Assembly (NCBI GenBank): GCA_002433805.1
Contig: DJIW01000050.1
Location: forward strand, 346 to 23,898
DNA: 23,553 nucleotides
Origin: Competibacteraceae bacterium UBA6584
Lineage (GTDB): Bacteria; Pseudomonadota; Gammaproteobacteria; Competibacterales; Competibacteraceae
Reading direction: 5' to 3'
The notes under the pieces were generated by a model. The model made no database searches. It worked only from the letters and a program-made list of their open reading frames with translations, and was not told the DNA's origin. Within the stretch, counting starts at the first letter, position 1, and every line of letters begins with the position of its first letter. This document shows positions 9,801 through 16,452 of the stretch, in pieces. A program made the position numbers and the translations under genes.

Positions 9801-9980
9801 GCGGCGGTGCTGGCGATGGTGCCGCTGTCGCGCAACGCCTTTTTCGGGCCGATGGCGGTTGCGATCATGGGGGGCTTGATCGTGGCGACCTTGCTGACGT
9901 TGCTGTTTCTACCCGCGTTGTACGCGGCGTGGTATCGGGTGCGGCGGGTGGAGCCGGTTTTGGCGGCTGCCACTCCTTAA
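6834..9980 (+). CDS. RND multidrug-type efflux permease (AcrB/TriC-like)
   Basis: This inner-membrane, proton-driven transporter has 1048 residues, the normal size for the HAE1/AcrB class. Visible are TM1 after FNLSAWAIRHRALV, porter-domain sequence (WPGATALEVEQQLTDRIE), the TM2-TM6 block beginning AVLIVLAVTFFSLGL, and its repeat TM8-TM12 beginning MVGMPLFVLVVLTILMV. The proton-relay Asp pair is present as LLVDDAII (D403-D404) in TM4. The TM10 lysine of AcrB (K940) is replaced by Arg950 in IMRNSVILVDQI, a pattern I associate with the TriC-like subfamily. Homology starts at MTGFNLSAW, and ATG 6834 overlaps the adaptor stop, so the long open frame upstream to 6411 is not coding. Substrates of this subfamily range from biocides to solvents and cannot be assigned here. 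It is the middle gene of a three-gene unit with the adaptor and a YgjV-type protein. Confidence 0.94.
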   Translation: MTGFNLSAWAIRHRALVGFFIAAAALMGVYGYQRLGQADDPPFTFKVMVIRALWPGATALEVEQQLTDRIEKKLQEAPQVDRLVSYSRPGESVVLFVAKDSAPAAMIPEVFYQVRKKIGDIRYLLPPNVLGPFFNDEFGDVYGNIYALVSDELSYAELKAYADQVRDRLLRVGQVAKVDLFGEQDEKIYLDIANAKLATLGLDLNAVLQALARQNAVSGAGFFETAGERIYLRTSGAFDTVEDVRETVIRANGRAFRIGDIADVRRGYVEPPAPRVRHGGRQAIAIGVVMTLGGDIIQLGQHLKAEIEGLQERLPLGVDLREVASQPAVVERSIGNFVKALTEAVLIVLAVTFFSLGLRTGMVVALSIPLVLAVTFLLMWLFNVGLHKISLGALILALGLLVDDAIIAVEMMWVKMEEGWERARAAAFAYTSTAGPMLSGTLVTMAGFLPIATARSSTGEYTISIFQVNAIALLLSWLAAVVVIPWLGFQMLPDPRAPRQPRLLARWWRRARHQPVEPVISGVHNEYEVYHTPFYRRFRGVVEWCVSHRWLVVAITVALFALAIVGFGKVQQQFFPVSTRLELMVDLRLPEGSSLKAVETEVHKLEEVLRKEPGIDNFVAYLGWGAPRYYLGLDQQLPAANYAQFVILTQSMEAREALRARLIAWFETDFPGLLANVTRVENGPPVGFPVQFRVSGQDLPALRALAGEVATIMRGNPHLSNVQFDWDEQSKIVGIEIDQNKARLLGLNSQDLAQVLNTALNGLAVTAYRERDKLIEVVLRADLASRTHLSVLGELTVPTASGKSVPLSQVARLRYGFEPGVIWRRDRLPTITVRANVYGAIQPATVTAQIEPLLAPIRAALPEGFRLETGGTVEESAKGQKSVMVGMPLFVLVVLTILMVQLQSFSRVVMVLLTAPLGLIGVTLFLLLFDQPFGFVAMLGTIALFGMIMRNSVILVDQIRQDIAAGRGEWEAIVESTVRRFRPIVLTAAAAVLAMVPLSRNAFFGPMAVAIMGGLIVATLLTLLFLPALYAAWYRVRRVEPVLAAATP

Positions 9981-9986
9981 GCCGCC

Positions 9987-10505
9987 ATGCGCGCTTTGGC
10001 GGAGTTGTTCGCAATCAATCCGCTGGCCCAATCGGTGGGCCTGCTGGCTTTTGGGCTGGGGGTTTTGACCTTTGCCCAGCGCAATGACCAGCGCTTGCGG
10101 GTTTTTTTAACGGTGTTCTGCGCCGTGATCGGCGCGCATTTTTTTCTGCTCGGCGCGCCTGCCGGCGCGTATGCCGCTTGGTTGAGCGGGGTGCGTAGTT
10201 ATGTTTCGATGCATACCCGCCATGTCGCGGTGATGGGGTTTTTTCTGGTGCTGATCTGGGTTACGGCGGTTCCCAGCATCACGAAGCCGGTGCAGTGGCT
10301 GGCGGTGATCGGTGCGACCCTCGGCACTTGGGCCTTGTATCGCGAACAGGGGATTCGGATGCGGGCGATCATTCTGGCGGCCACCGCCTGCTGGCTCACC
10401 CACAATATCGCGGTCGGCTCCATCGGCGGGGCGCTGATCGAAAGTTGCTTTCTGCTGGTGAACGCACACACGATGTTGCGGCTGTGGCGACAGCAGGCGC
10501 TTTGA
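9987..10505 (+). CDS. YgjV-family inner membrane protein
   Basis: This is a 172-residue hydrophobic protein with about five predicted membrane helices (around residues 14-28, 38-55, 81-97, 103-118 and 127-160). It resembles the poorly characterised bacterial YgjV inner-membrane family: NPLAQSVGLLAFGLGVLTFAQRNDQRLR at the N-terminus, an AHFFLLGA segment, and a C-terminal IGGALIESCFLLVNAHTMLRL. No biochemical function is established for this family to my knowledge. ATG 9987 follows the RND stop by six bases without a convincing Shine-Dalgarno sequence, so translation is probably coupled to the pump, which suggests a link to efflux or envelope stress. It is the last gene of the unit; a palindrome-rich convergent spacer follows. 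Confidence 0.8.
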   Translation: MRALAELFAINPLAQSVGLLAFGLGVLTFAQRNDQRLRVFLTVFCAVIGAHFFLLGAPAGAYAAWLSGVRSYVSMHTRHVAVMGFFLVLIWVTAVPSITKPVQWLAVIGATLGTWALYREQGIRMRAIILAATACWLTHNIAVGSIGGALIESCFLLVNAHTMLRLWRQQAL

Positions 10506-10536
10506 AAGGGCCTTGAGAACAGCTTGCTCAGTTCGG

Positions 10537-10552
10537 CCGAGCGTCTGCTCGG
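10537..10552. repeat. Perfect short palindrome between ygjV-like gene and katE
   Basis: CCGAGC-GTCT-GCTCGG forms a six-pair GC-rich stem with a four-base loop; flanking TTGCT (10524-10528) and AGCAA (10554-10558) could extend the structure imperfectly. It lies in the spacer between two convergent genes, where a transcription stop is expected on both strands, but no T-run follows on either strand, so a canonical intrinsic terminator is not shown. Confidence 0.4.
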
Positions 10553-10559
10553 AAGCAAC

Positions 10560-10589
10560 GCGGGGACAGACCCGAAGATCCGCCCCCGC
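10560..10589. repeat. Palindromic dispersed-type repeat (REP-like, GGGGACAGACCC family)
   Basis: The 30-base element folds as GCGGGG paired with CCCCGC, then a partly paired inner stem around a CGAA tetraloop; by my count 9 of 13 possible pairs match. Read on the minus strand it would encode GADLRVCPR, a peptide string I recognise from many spurious short hypothetical proteins that are really translations of a widespread intergenic palindrome in proteobacterial and other genomes. Its place between convergent genes is typical of such repeats. Copy number cannot be tested in this window, where I see only this copy. Confidence 0.5.
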
Positions 10590-10628
10590 ATCGAACACCG
10601 TCAGCGGCAAGCTAACCCATGGCGATGC

Positions 10629-12701
10629 TTACGGCAGTTTGCGCAGTTTCGGCTCGCGCGCCCACTGCCGGGTCTTGGCGGCTTCGACGAAACCGCTGGC
10701 ATTGCCCGCCTGGAGCACGCCGGGATCAGCTTGCACGCCGGCGGCATGCAGTACGGCTTGCGCGCCGGCGTCGGCGGCGATGGCCTTGAGGTGGCCGAAG
10801 GCGTCGCGCACCCAATCCACGGCGGCGGCTTCCTTGGCCAGACGCTTGCCGGCCTCGTCCGACAGCACCAGCGCCACGGCGTCGAACACGATGGAGGGGG
10901 TCCCGGCCAATTGACCGTCGGCGGCCAGTGGCTTGCCGTCCGCCAGCTTGGCCCCGCCGACCTTGGGCGCGACGATCTTGACCTTGGCTCCGGCCTGTTC
11001 GACGGCTTTGCGCAGACTCTCCACCGCCGCGCCATCGGAGCCGTCGTCCACCAGAATGCCGACCACGCGGCCGTTGAGAATCGGTTTCATCTTGCCGATC
11101 AGCTGCAAGGCGGGCGAGGGCTGCATGTCGGTGACCGGCGCGGCGGGCGCGGGCGCGGGGGGCAGTTGCGCCATGCCCATGCCGTCGGCCACCCGCTTTG
11201 CCAATGCGGGATCGATATTGACCAGATGCCCGACCACGCGCTCGCGCACGGCTTCGGTTTGCACCTTGGACAATTCGAACACCAAGGCGGCGGCCATGTG
11301 CGCCTGCTCGATGTCGGACTGACTGCGATAGAACAGCCGGGCCTGACTGTAATGATCGGCGAAGCTTTCAGCGCGAATCCGGCCTTTTTTACCGTCGTCG
11401 GCGGGTTGGGCGAAGCTCTTAAAACCGCTGGCCGTTTCGCGCGGTGAGTCGGCTTGCAGGGAACTCGGTTCGTAGTTGACCCGGCCCTTGGGTACGCCCA
11501 TCTGCATGTGGCCGTCGCGCTGGAGGTTGTGGAACGGACATTTGGGCGCGTTGACCGGAATTTGATGAAAGTTGGGCGAGCCGAGTCTGGAGAGTTGAGT
11601 GTCCAGATACGAGAACAACCGGCCCTGCAACAGCGGATCGTTGGAAAAATCGATGCCGGGAACGATGTTGGACGGACAGAACGCCACCTGTTCGGTCTCG
11701 GCGAAGAAATTGTCCGGATTGCGGTCGAGCACCATGCGCCCGATTACCTTGAGCGGAATCAATTCTTCCGGAATCAGCTTGGTCGGATCGAGGTGATCGA
11801 ACGGTAGTTTGGCGGCGTCTTCCTCGCTGAACAACTGCACCGCGAACTCCCATTCCGGGCAATCGCCGGCGTCGATGGCCTCGTACAAATCGCGGCGGTG
11901 AAAATCGGGGTCGGCCCCGGCCAGCTTGACCGCCTCATCCCATACGGTGGATTGCAGGCCCAGTTTCGGCCGCCAATGGAATTTGACGAAGGTGGATTTA
12001 CCCTCAGCGTCGAGCAAGCGGAAGGTGTTCACGCCAAAGCCTTCGATCATCCGCAGCGAACGGGGGATGGTGCGGTCGCTCATCGCCCACATCACCGTGT
12101 GCATCGATTCCGGCATCAGCGAGATGAAATCCCAGAAGGTGTCATGGGCGCTGGCCGCCTGCGGGAACCCGCGATCCGGCTCCATCTTGACCGAGTGAAT
12201 CAAGTCGGGAAATTTGAGCGCGTCCTGGATGAAAAACACCGGAATATTGTTGCCGACGATATCCCAGTTGCCTTCCACCGTGTAAAACTTGACCGCGAAA
12301 CCGCGCACGTCGCGCGGGGTGTCGACCGAACCGGCCCCGCCCGCCACCGTGGAGAACCGGCAGAACACCGGCGTTTTCTTGCCGACTTCAGTGAGCACCT
12401 TGGCGGTGGTGTACTGCGCGAGCGAGGCGGTCAGTTCGAAAAAGCCGTGGGCGGCGGAGCCCCGGGCGTGGACGATGCGCTCAGGGATGCGCTCGTGGTC
12501 GAAGTGGGTGATCTTCTCGCGGAGGATGAAGTCCTCCAGCAGCGTCGGACCGCGTGGCGTCGCCCGCAGCGAGTTCTGATTGTCGGAAATCGGGATGCCT
12601 TGATTGGTGGTCAGCGGTGGGTGACCGCCGCCGGCTTGTTGGTGTAACTCACCCGCGTTGCCGCGTTTTTGGTCAGATGCAGCATCAGGTTTGTCGGCCA
12701 T
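10629..12701 (-). CDS. katE: Large-subunit catalase HPII
   Basis: This cytoplasmic haem catalase converts hydrogen peroxide to water and oxygen. At 690 residues it is a clade-2 large-subunit enzyme with a shorter N-terminal arm than E. coli HPII (753). The active site is complete: His78 in RIVHARG, Asn151 in DIVGNN, and the haem-ligand Tyr365 in GRLFSYLDTQ, corresponding to E. coli His128, Asn201 and Tyr415. The C-terminal flavodoxin/DJ-1-like domain is present from about residue 540 (GRVVGILVDDGSDG). E. coli His392, which forms a covalent bond to Tyr415, is Cys342 here (AFCPSNIVPGIDF), so that crosslink cannot form. The open frame extends to 12833, but ATG 12701 has GGAG at 12707-12710 and starts a typical MADKPDAASDQK N-terminus. 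It is monocistronic, divergent from the deacylase gene, with 176 bases between. HPII genes are often RpoS-controlled; no clear promoter could be assigned. Confidence 0.95.
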   Translation of the reverse strand: MADKPDAASDQKRGNAGELHQQAGGGHPPLTTNQGIPISDNQNSLRATPRGPTLLEDFILREKITHFDHERIPERIVHARGSAAHGFFELTASLAQYTTAKVLTEVGKKTPVFCRFSTVAGGAGSVDTPRDVRGFAVKFYTVEGNWDIVGNNIPVFFIQDALKFPDLIHSVKMEPDRGFPQAASAHDTFWDFISLMPESMHTVMWAMSDRTIPRSLRMIEGFGVNTFRLLDAEGKSTFVKFHWRPKLGLQSTVWDEAVKLAGADPDFHRRDLYEAIDAGDCPEWEFAVQLFSEEDAAKLPFDHLDPTKLIPEELIPLKVIGRMVLDRNPDNFFAETEQVAFCPSNIVPGIDFSNDPLLQGRLFSYLDTQLSRLGSPNFHQIPVNAPKCPFHNLQRDGHMQMGVPKGRVNYEPSSLQADSPRETASGFKSFAQPADDGKKGRIRAESFADHYSQARLFYRSQSDIEQAHMAAALVFELSKVQTEAVRERVVGHLVNIDPALAKRVADGMGMAQLPPAPAPAAPVTDMQPSPALQLIGKMKPILNGRVVGILVDDGSDGAAVESLRKAVEQAGAKVKIVAPKVGGAKLADGKPLAADGQLAGTPSIVFDAVALVLSDEAGKRLAKEAAAVDWVRDAFGHLKAIAADAGAQAVLHAAGVQADPGVLQAGNASGFVEAAKTRQWAREPKLRKLP

Positions 12702-12877
12702 TGAAGCTCCAATAATCAGGTGGGTTGAAAAGGGAAAAAATGATGACTCGAAAGCAATTTCTATTAGCAGAATATCGAACGGTGTGCCTTGGAATCGACA
12801 AGCGTTATTTTGGAGCCTCTCCGGACAAGCCAAGTTCCGACCAAGCTTTTAAATGTTACAGCAGATAGGCATCGCCC

Positions 12878-14026
12878 ATGACCATTGCTTCCACGGTTGA
12901 AATCGAGCTCCCATCGCCCGCTCCCGGCACGCAGCGACGGTTGCGGGTCCATCGTTACGGCGCGCCTGGGTCGCGGCCCAAAGCTTATTTCCAGGCCGCG
13001 CTGCACGCCGACGAAATCCCTGGCTTGCTGGTGGCGCAACATCTACTGCATCAGTTGGAGCAGGCGCGGACGGAAAACCGGATCATCGGCGAAATTGTGG
13101 TGGTGCCAGTCGCCAATCCCATCGGGCTCAGCCAGCATTTGAACGGCAGGTTGTTGGGGCGGTTCGATTTTGAAAGCACCGGTAATTTCAACCGCGGCTT
13201 TCCCGATCTGGCGACGGTCGCGGCCGAGCGCTTGCGCGGGCGGTTAAGCATTGATCCCACGACAAATGTAAACCGAATTCGAGAGGTGCTGCGAGCCGCG
13301 CTGGCGGAACAGCAAGCCGTGCGCGAAACCAGCGTGTTGAAACGGACGCTTTTGGAGTGGGCCATTGATGCTGACTATGTTTTCGACTTGCATTGCGATA
13401 GCGAATCGCTGTTGCATCTCTACGCCTCGCGCTGGCACGGGGAAATAGCCCGCGATTTGGGAGCGGATTTGGGCGCGGAGGCGATTCTTTTAGAAGACGA
13501 TCCCGGCGGCGGTCCCTTCGATGAAGCCTGCGCCGGGCCGTGGTGGAAATTGCGGGCGTTGTTGGGAGAGGAAAAACCGATTCCGCTGGCCTGTTTCGCC
13601 ACCACGGTGGAGCTGCGCGGTCAGTCCGATGTGCGCGATGATTATGCGGCGGCCGATGCGGCGGCGTTGATGGGGTTTCTGCAACGGCGCGGGGTCATCG
13701 CCGGCGATCCGGGACCGCTGCCGCAACCGCGCTGCGAACCGACGCCCTTGGAGGGCGTGGATGTGCTGACCGCTCCGGCGGCCGGCGTGCTGGTTTATCG
13801 CAAACAATTGGGCGATCCGGTGCGAACGGGAGAGGTGGTGGCGGAAATCGCCGATCTGTTCGGCGAACCGCTCGGCGCGGCCCGTTTGGAAATCCGAGCG
13901 CAAACCGACGGGCTGTTGTTCGCCCGCATGATCGAGCGGCTGGCGCGGCCGGGTCAGAAATTCTGCAAGGTGGCCGGCCGCGATCCGCTGGCTTACCGGC
14001 AAGCTGGAAAGCTGCTGGAAGATTGA
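12878..14026 (+). CDS. Succinylglutamate desuccinylase/aspartoacylase-family zinc deacylase
   Basis: This M14-like zinc hydrolase of 382 residues probably cleaves an N-acyl amide from an amino acid or related small molecule. Metal ligands are visible as HADE (His43 and Glu46) and DLHCDSE (His172). The likely catalytic glutamate is Glu245 in TTVELRGQSD. Substrate-pocket residues resembling the family's include NFNRGFPD (103-110). After about residue 290 a small beta-rich domain (TAPAAGVLVYRKQLGDPVRTGEVVAEI) resembles the biotinyl/lipoyl-like barrel found at the C-terminus of many 'AstE/AspA-like' proteins. It lacks the genes of arginine succinyltransferase degradation (astCADB), so AstE function is unlikely and the substrate is open. 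ATG 12878 is preceded only by a weak GATAGG. It is divergent from katE and may be monocistronic, since 87 bases separate it from the next gene. Confidence 0.85.
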   Translation: MTIASTVEIELPSPAPGTQRRLRVHRYGAPGSRPKAYFQAALHADEIPGLLVAQHLLHQLEQARTENRIIGEIVVVPVANPIGLSQHLNGRLLGRFDFESTGNFNRGFPDLATVAAERLRGRLSIDPTTNVNRIREVLRAALAEQQAVRETSVLKRTLLEWAIDADYVFDLHCDSESLLHLYASRWHGEIARDLGADLGAEAILLEDDPGGGPFDEACAGPWWKLRALLGEEKPIPLACFATTVELRGQSDVRDDYAAADAAALMGFLQRRGVIAGDPGPLPQPRCEPTPLEGVDVLTAPAAGVLVYRKQLGDPVRTGEVVAEIADLFGEPLGAARLEIRAQTDGLLFARMIERLARPGQKFCKVAGRDPLAYRQAGKLLED

Positions 14027-14113
14027 AGAAACCGAGTTCGCTTCAGTGCTGCTGTTCGTCATTGAAATTGATTATGATCGATCCTGATTACAACCACTAA
14101 AGGGTAACTTGAG

Positions 14114-14362
14114 ATGGAATTGATCGGATTTCTATTGATCGGCGCGGTGGCGGGCTGGCTGGCGAACACCATGGTTCGCGGCGGCAGTCAGGGTTTGTTG
14201 AGCAATCTGGGTATCGGGGTAGTGGGCGCTCTCATCGGCGGTTTTTTGTTCGGATTGCTCGGTTTTGCCACGGTGAATATCATCGGGCGTCTCGTCAGCG
14301 CCACGATCGGGGCTATCGTGCTGCTGTATTTGGTCGGCCTTTGGAAGAAGAAAAACCCCTAA
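14114..14362 (+). CDS. GlsB/YeaQ/YmgE-family small membrane protein
   Basis: This 82-residue protein is almost entirely hydrophobic, with three glycine-rich membrane helices (about 3-20, 29-49 and 55-76). The pattern LIGAVAGWLANTMVRGG, GIGVVGALIGGFLFGLLG and a C-terminal Lys-rich tail is that of the 'transglycosylase-associated' YeaQ/YmgE/GlsB family. Members are commonly induced by general stress or acid, but their molecular role is not established. ATG 14114 is preceded by AAAGGG. The AT-rich stretch 14060-14100 just upstream could carry its promoter. Its TAA stop is in the same frame as the following antiporter gene, 24 bases before that gene's start codon, with no other stop between them, so the two genes are probably co-transcribed and may be translationally linked. 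Confidence 0.88.
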   Translation: MELIGFLLIGAVAGWLANTMVRGGSQGLLSNLGIGVVGALIGGFLFGLLGFATVNIIGRLVSATIGAIVLLYLVGLWKKKNP

Positions 14363-14386
14363 ATCGGTCGGATCGGCGGTCAGGCT

Positions 14387-15985
14387 TTGGACGCGCTTTG
14401 GCTGGCGCTCGCCTTTTTGCTGGGCTTGGTGGCTCGTCATTTGGGCGTGCCGGCGCTGGTGGGTTATTTAGGGGCGGGCTTCGTGTTGAACGCCCTGGGC
14501 CAGCACAGCAGTCAATTGCTCGATGAAGTGGCCCACGCCGGCGTGTTGCTGTTGCTGTTTAGCGTCGGTCTCAAGCTGCGGCTCAAAAGCCTGATCCGTC
14601 CCGATGTCTGGGGCGGAGGCGGCCTGCATCTGATGCTGAGCGCTTCGGCGCTCGGCCTGGCGTTATGGGCGGGCCTGGCGCTGCCCTGGAATCAGGCGCT
14701 GTTTTTGGCGCTGGCTCTCGGATTCTCCAGCACGGTGCTAGCGGCGAAGGTGCTGGAGGAAAAAGCCGAGCTGCGGGCGTTTCACGGCCGGCTGGCGATC
14801 GGCATCCTGATCATTCAAGACTTGGCGGCCCTGGCCATGATGGCGGTGGCGGGCGCGGCCGCGCCGACACCGTGGGCGCTGTTGGTCTTGGGCATGCCGC
14901 TGCTGCGTCCGGCCGTGGTGAAAGTGCTGGACTGGAGCGGTCACGACGAACTGCTGGTGTTGTTCGGGCTGGCGCTGGCGTTGGTCGTCGGCGGCTCGGG
15001 CTTCGAGCGGATCGGACTGAGTTCAGAACTGGGCGCGCTGTTGTTCGGGGCATTGCTGGCCGCTCATCCCCGCGCGATGGAATTATCCCGCTCGCTCTGG
15101 TCGCTCAAAGAGGTCTTGCTGGTCGGCTTTTTCCTGCAAATCGGGCTGTTGGGATGGCCGACCTCGACCGTCATCGGCGGCGCGGTGTTGCTGGTGCTGT
15201 TGCTGCCGCTCAAGGCTGGCCTGTTCTTCTTCATCCTGATCGCGTTTCGGCTGCGAGCCCGCACCGCGTTCTTGACCGCGTTGGCGCTCGCCAGCTACAG
15301 CGAGTTCGCTTTAATCGCGGTGAAATTCATGGTCGGCGACGGCCAGTTGAGCGCCGATTGGCTGGTGCTGCTGGCGCTCACCATCGCGCTGTCGTTCGTG
15401 GTCGCCGCCCCGTTCAATCGTTTTGCCCACGATCTGTACGAACGGATGGAAACTTGGCTGTCGCGTTTCGAGCGCGCGGAACGCCATCCCGACGAACAGC
15501 CGGTATCCTTGGGCAAAACCCAAATCCTGATTCTCGGCATGGGCCATGCCGGCACCGCCGCGTACGATTTTCTCAAAAAGCGCCAAAACGTGCCCGAAGC
15601 CCACAAGGTGCGGCTGGTGTCGGGAATCGACTCCGACATGGTCAAGGTCGAACGGCACATTCACGAGGGCCGGCGGGTGGTTTACGCCGACGCGGAGGAC
15701 CCCGGATTCTGGCACCGCTTGCATTTGGAGGGCATCAAGGCAGTCATTTTGGCGATGCCCGATCCGGAAGCGAAGCGGATCGCCACCGAGCAATTGCGCC
15801 AGCACGGGTTTAAAGGTCTGATCGGAGCGGTCAGCAGCTATCCCGACGAAGAAAAGGCCCTGAAAGCGGCGGGTGCGGATATGACCTTCCTGGCCTACAA
15901 CGAAGTCGGTGTCGGACTGGCCGAACACGTTTGGGAAGCCTTGGAAACGCGCGCCGGTCAAGCCGTCGAAACGGCCCCGGCGTGA
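14387..15985 (+). CDS. CPA2 monovalent cation:proton antiporter with TrkA-N domain (KefB/YbaL-like)
   Basis: This 532-residue membrane transporter would exchange K+ or Na+ for protons across the inner membrane. Residues 1 to about 345 hold roughly a dozen hydrophobic segments typical of the Na+/H+ exchanger fold, including VGYLGAGFVLNALG (26-39), LALGFSSTVLAAKVLEEK, GILIIQDLAALAMMAV and LSSELGALLFGALLAAHP. The C-terminal part is a Rossmann-type RCK/TrkA-N regulatory domain with GMGHAG at 384-389, followed by a DSD/DAEDPGFW pattern. KefB/KefC of E. coli are gated by glutathione adducts; whether this protein is cannot be told. No KefF/KefG ancillary quinone reductase gene adjoins it. I chose TTG 14387 because the family N-terminus (MDALW) begins exactly there and no other standard start codon lies between it and the glsB-like stop. 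The Shine-Dalgarno sequence is poor. Confidence 0.9.
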   Translation: MDALWLALAFLLGLVARHLGVPALVGYLGAGFVLNALGQHSSQLLDEVAHAGVLLLLFSVGLKLRLKSLIRPDVWGGGGLHLMLSASALGLALWAGLALPWNQALFLALALGFSSTVLAAKVLEEKAELRAFHGRLAIGILIIQDLAALAMMAVAGAAAPTPWALLVLGMPLLRPAVVKVLDWSGHDELLVLFGLALALVVGGSGFERIGLSSELGALLFGALLAAHPRAMELSRSLWSLKEVLLVGFFLQIGLLGWPTSTVIGGAVLLVLLLPLKAGLFFFILIAFRLRARTAFLTALALASYSEFALIAVKFMVGDGQLSADWLVLLALTIALSFVVAAPFNRFAHDLYERMETWLSRFERAERHPDEQPVSLGKTQILILGMGHAGTAAYDFLKKRQNVPEAHKVRLVSGIDSDMVKVERHIHEGRRVVYADAEDPGFWHRLHLEGIKAVILAMPDPEAKRIATEQLRQHGFKGLIGAVSSYPDEEKALKAAGADMTFLAYNEVGVGLAEHVWEALETRAGQAVETAPA

Positions 15986-16041
15986 CACTCGTTCGCCTCG
16001 CCGTGGTCCAAGGCGGCATGGCCCATCTGTAAGGAATCGTT

Positions 16042-16452
16042 ATGAGCGAAAAAATTCACAAAACCGAGGCGGAATGGCGCGCCCAACTGACGCCGCAACA
16101 GTTTGAAATCTGCCGGCGCAAGGGCACCGAACGAGCGTTCACCGGCGAGTACCACGACTGTCACGAACCGGGGCTTTACCGGTGCGTCTGTTGCGGCAAA
16201 GCCTTATTCGAATCCGATGCCAAGTTCGATTCCGGCAGCGGCTGGCCGAGTTTCTGGAAGCCGGTTAAGACGGACCATGTCGCCACCGACGAGGATCGCA
16301 GTTTGTTCATGCGCCGGACCGAAGTGTTGTGCGCGGATTGCGGCGCGCATTTGGGCCATGTCTTCGACGATGGCCCCGCCCCGACCGGCCTGCGTTATTG
16401 CATCAATTCTGCGGCTCTGAAATTGGATAAGGATCCGCCGGATTCGGCTTGA
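16042..16452 (+). CDS. msrB: Peptide-methionine (R)-S-oxide reductase MsrB
   Basis: MsrB reduces methionine-R-sulfoxide in oxidised proteins, using thioredoxin. The 136 residues match the family throughout. The structural zinc site is C48xxC51 (CVCCG) and C97xxC100 (CADCG). The substrate pocket is GSGWPSFWKP at 65-74, with HLGHVFDDGP at 103-112, and the catalytic cysteine is Cys120 in RYCINSAAL. In E. coli the recycling cysteine sits in SGCGWPSF; here that position is Ser66, so regeneration must use another thiol (Cys24 is a candidate) or thioredoxin directly. Such serine variants are known in the family. ATG 16042 is preceded by AAGGAA. The gene stands 56 bases after the antiporter and may be co-transcribed with it. 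Its last 50 bases overlap the end of mepA on the opposite strand. Confidence 0.96.
   Translation: MSEKIHKTEAEWRAQLTPQQFEICRRKGTERAFTGEYHDCHEPGLYRCVCCGKALFESDAKFDSGSGWPSFWKPVKTDHVATDEDRSLFMRRTEVLCADCGAHLGHVFDDGPAPTGLRYCINSAALKLDKDPPDSA

Noticed and set aside
10513..11447. Overlapping plus-strand open frames over the katE 3' end and spacer
   Set aside because: They are antisense to the conserved katE C-terminal domain and begin within the palindrome-rich spacer; no motif is visible.
12702..12833. N-terminal extension of katE
   Set aside because: ATG 12701 has a well-spaced GGAG and gives a typical N-terminus; upstream residues are AT-rich promoter-like sequence and not catalase-like.
13432..13452. 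TGGCACG resembling a sigma-54 -24 element
   Set aside because: It is inside the deacylase coding sequence and lacks a TTGC element at the required distance.
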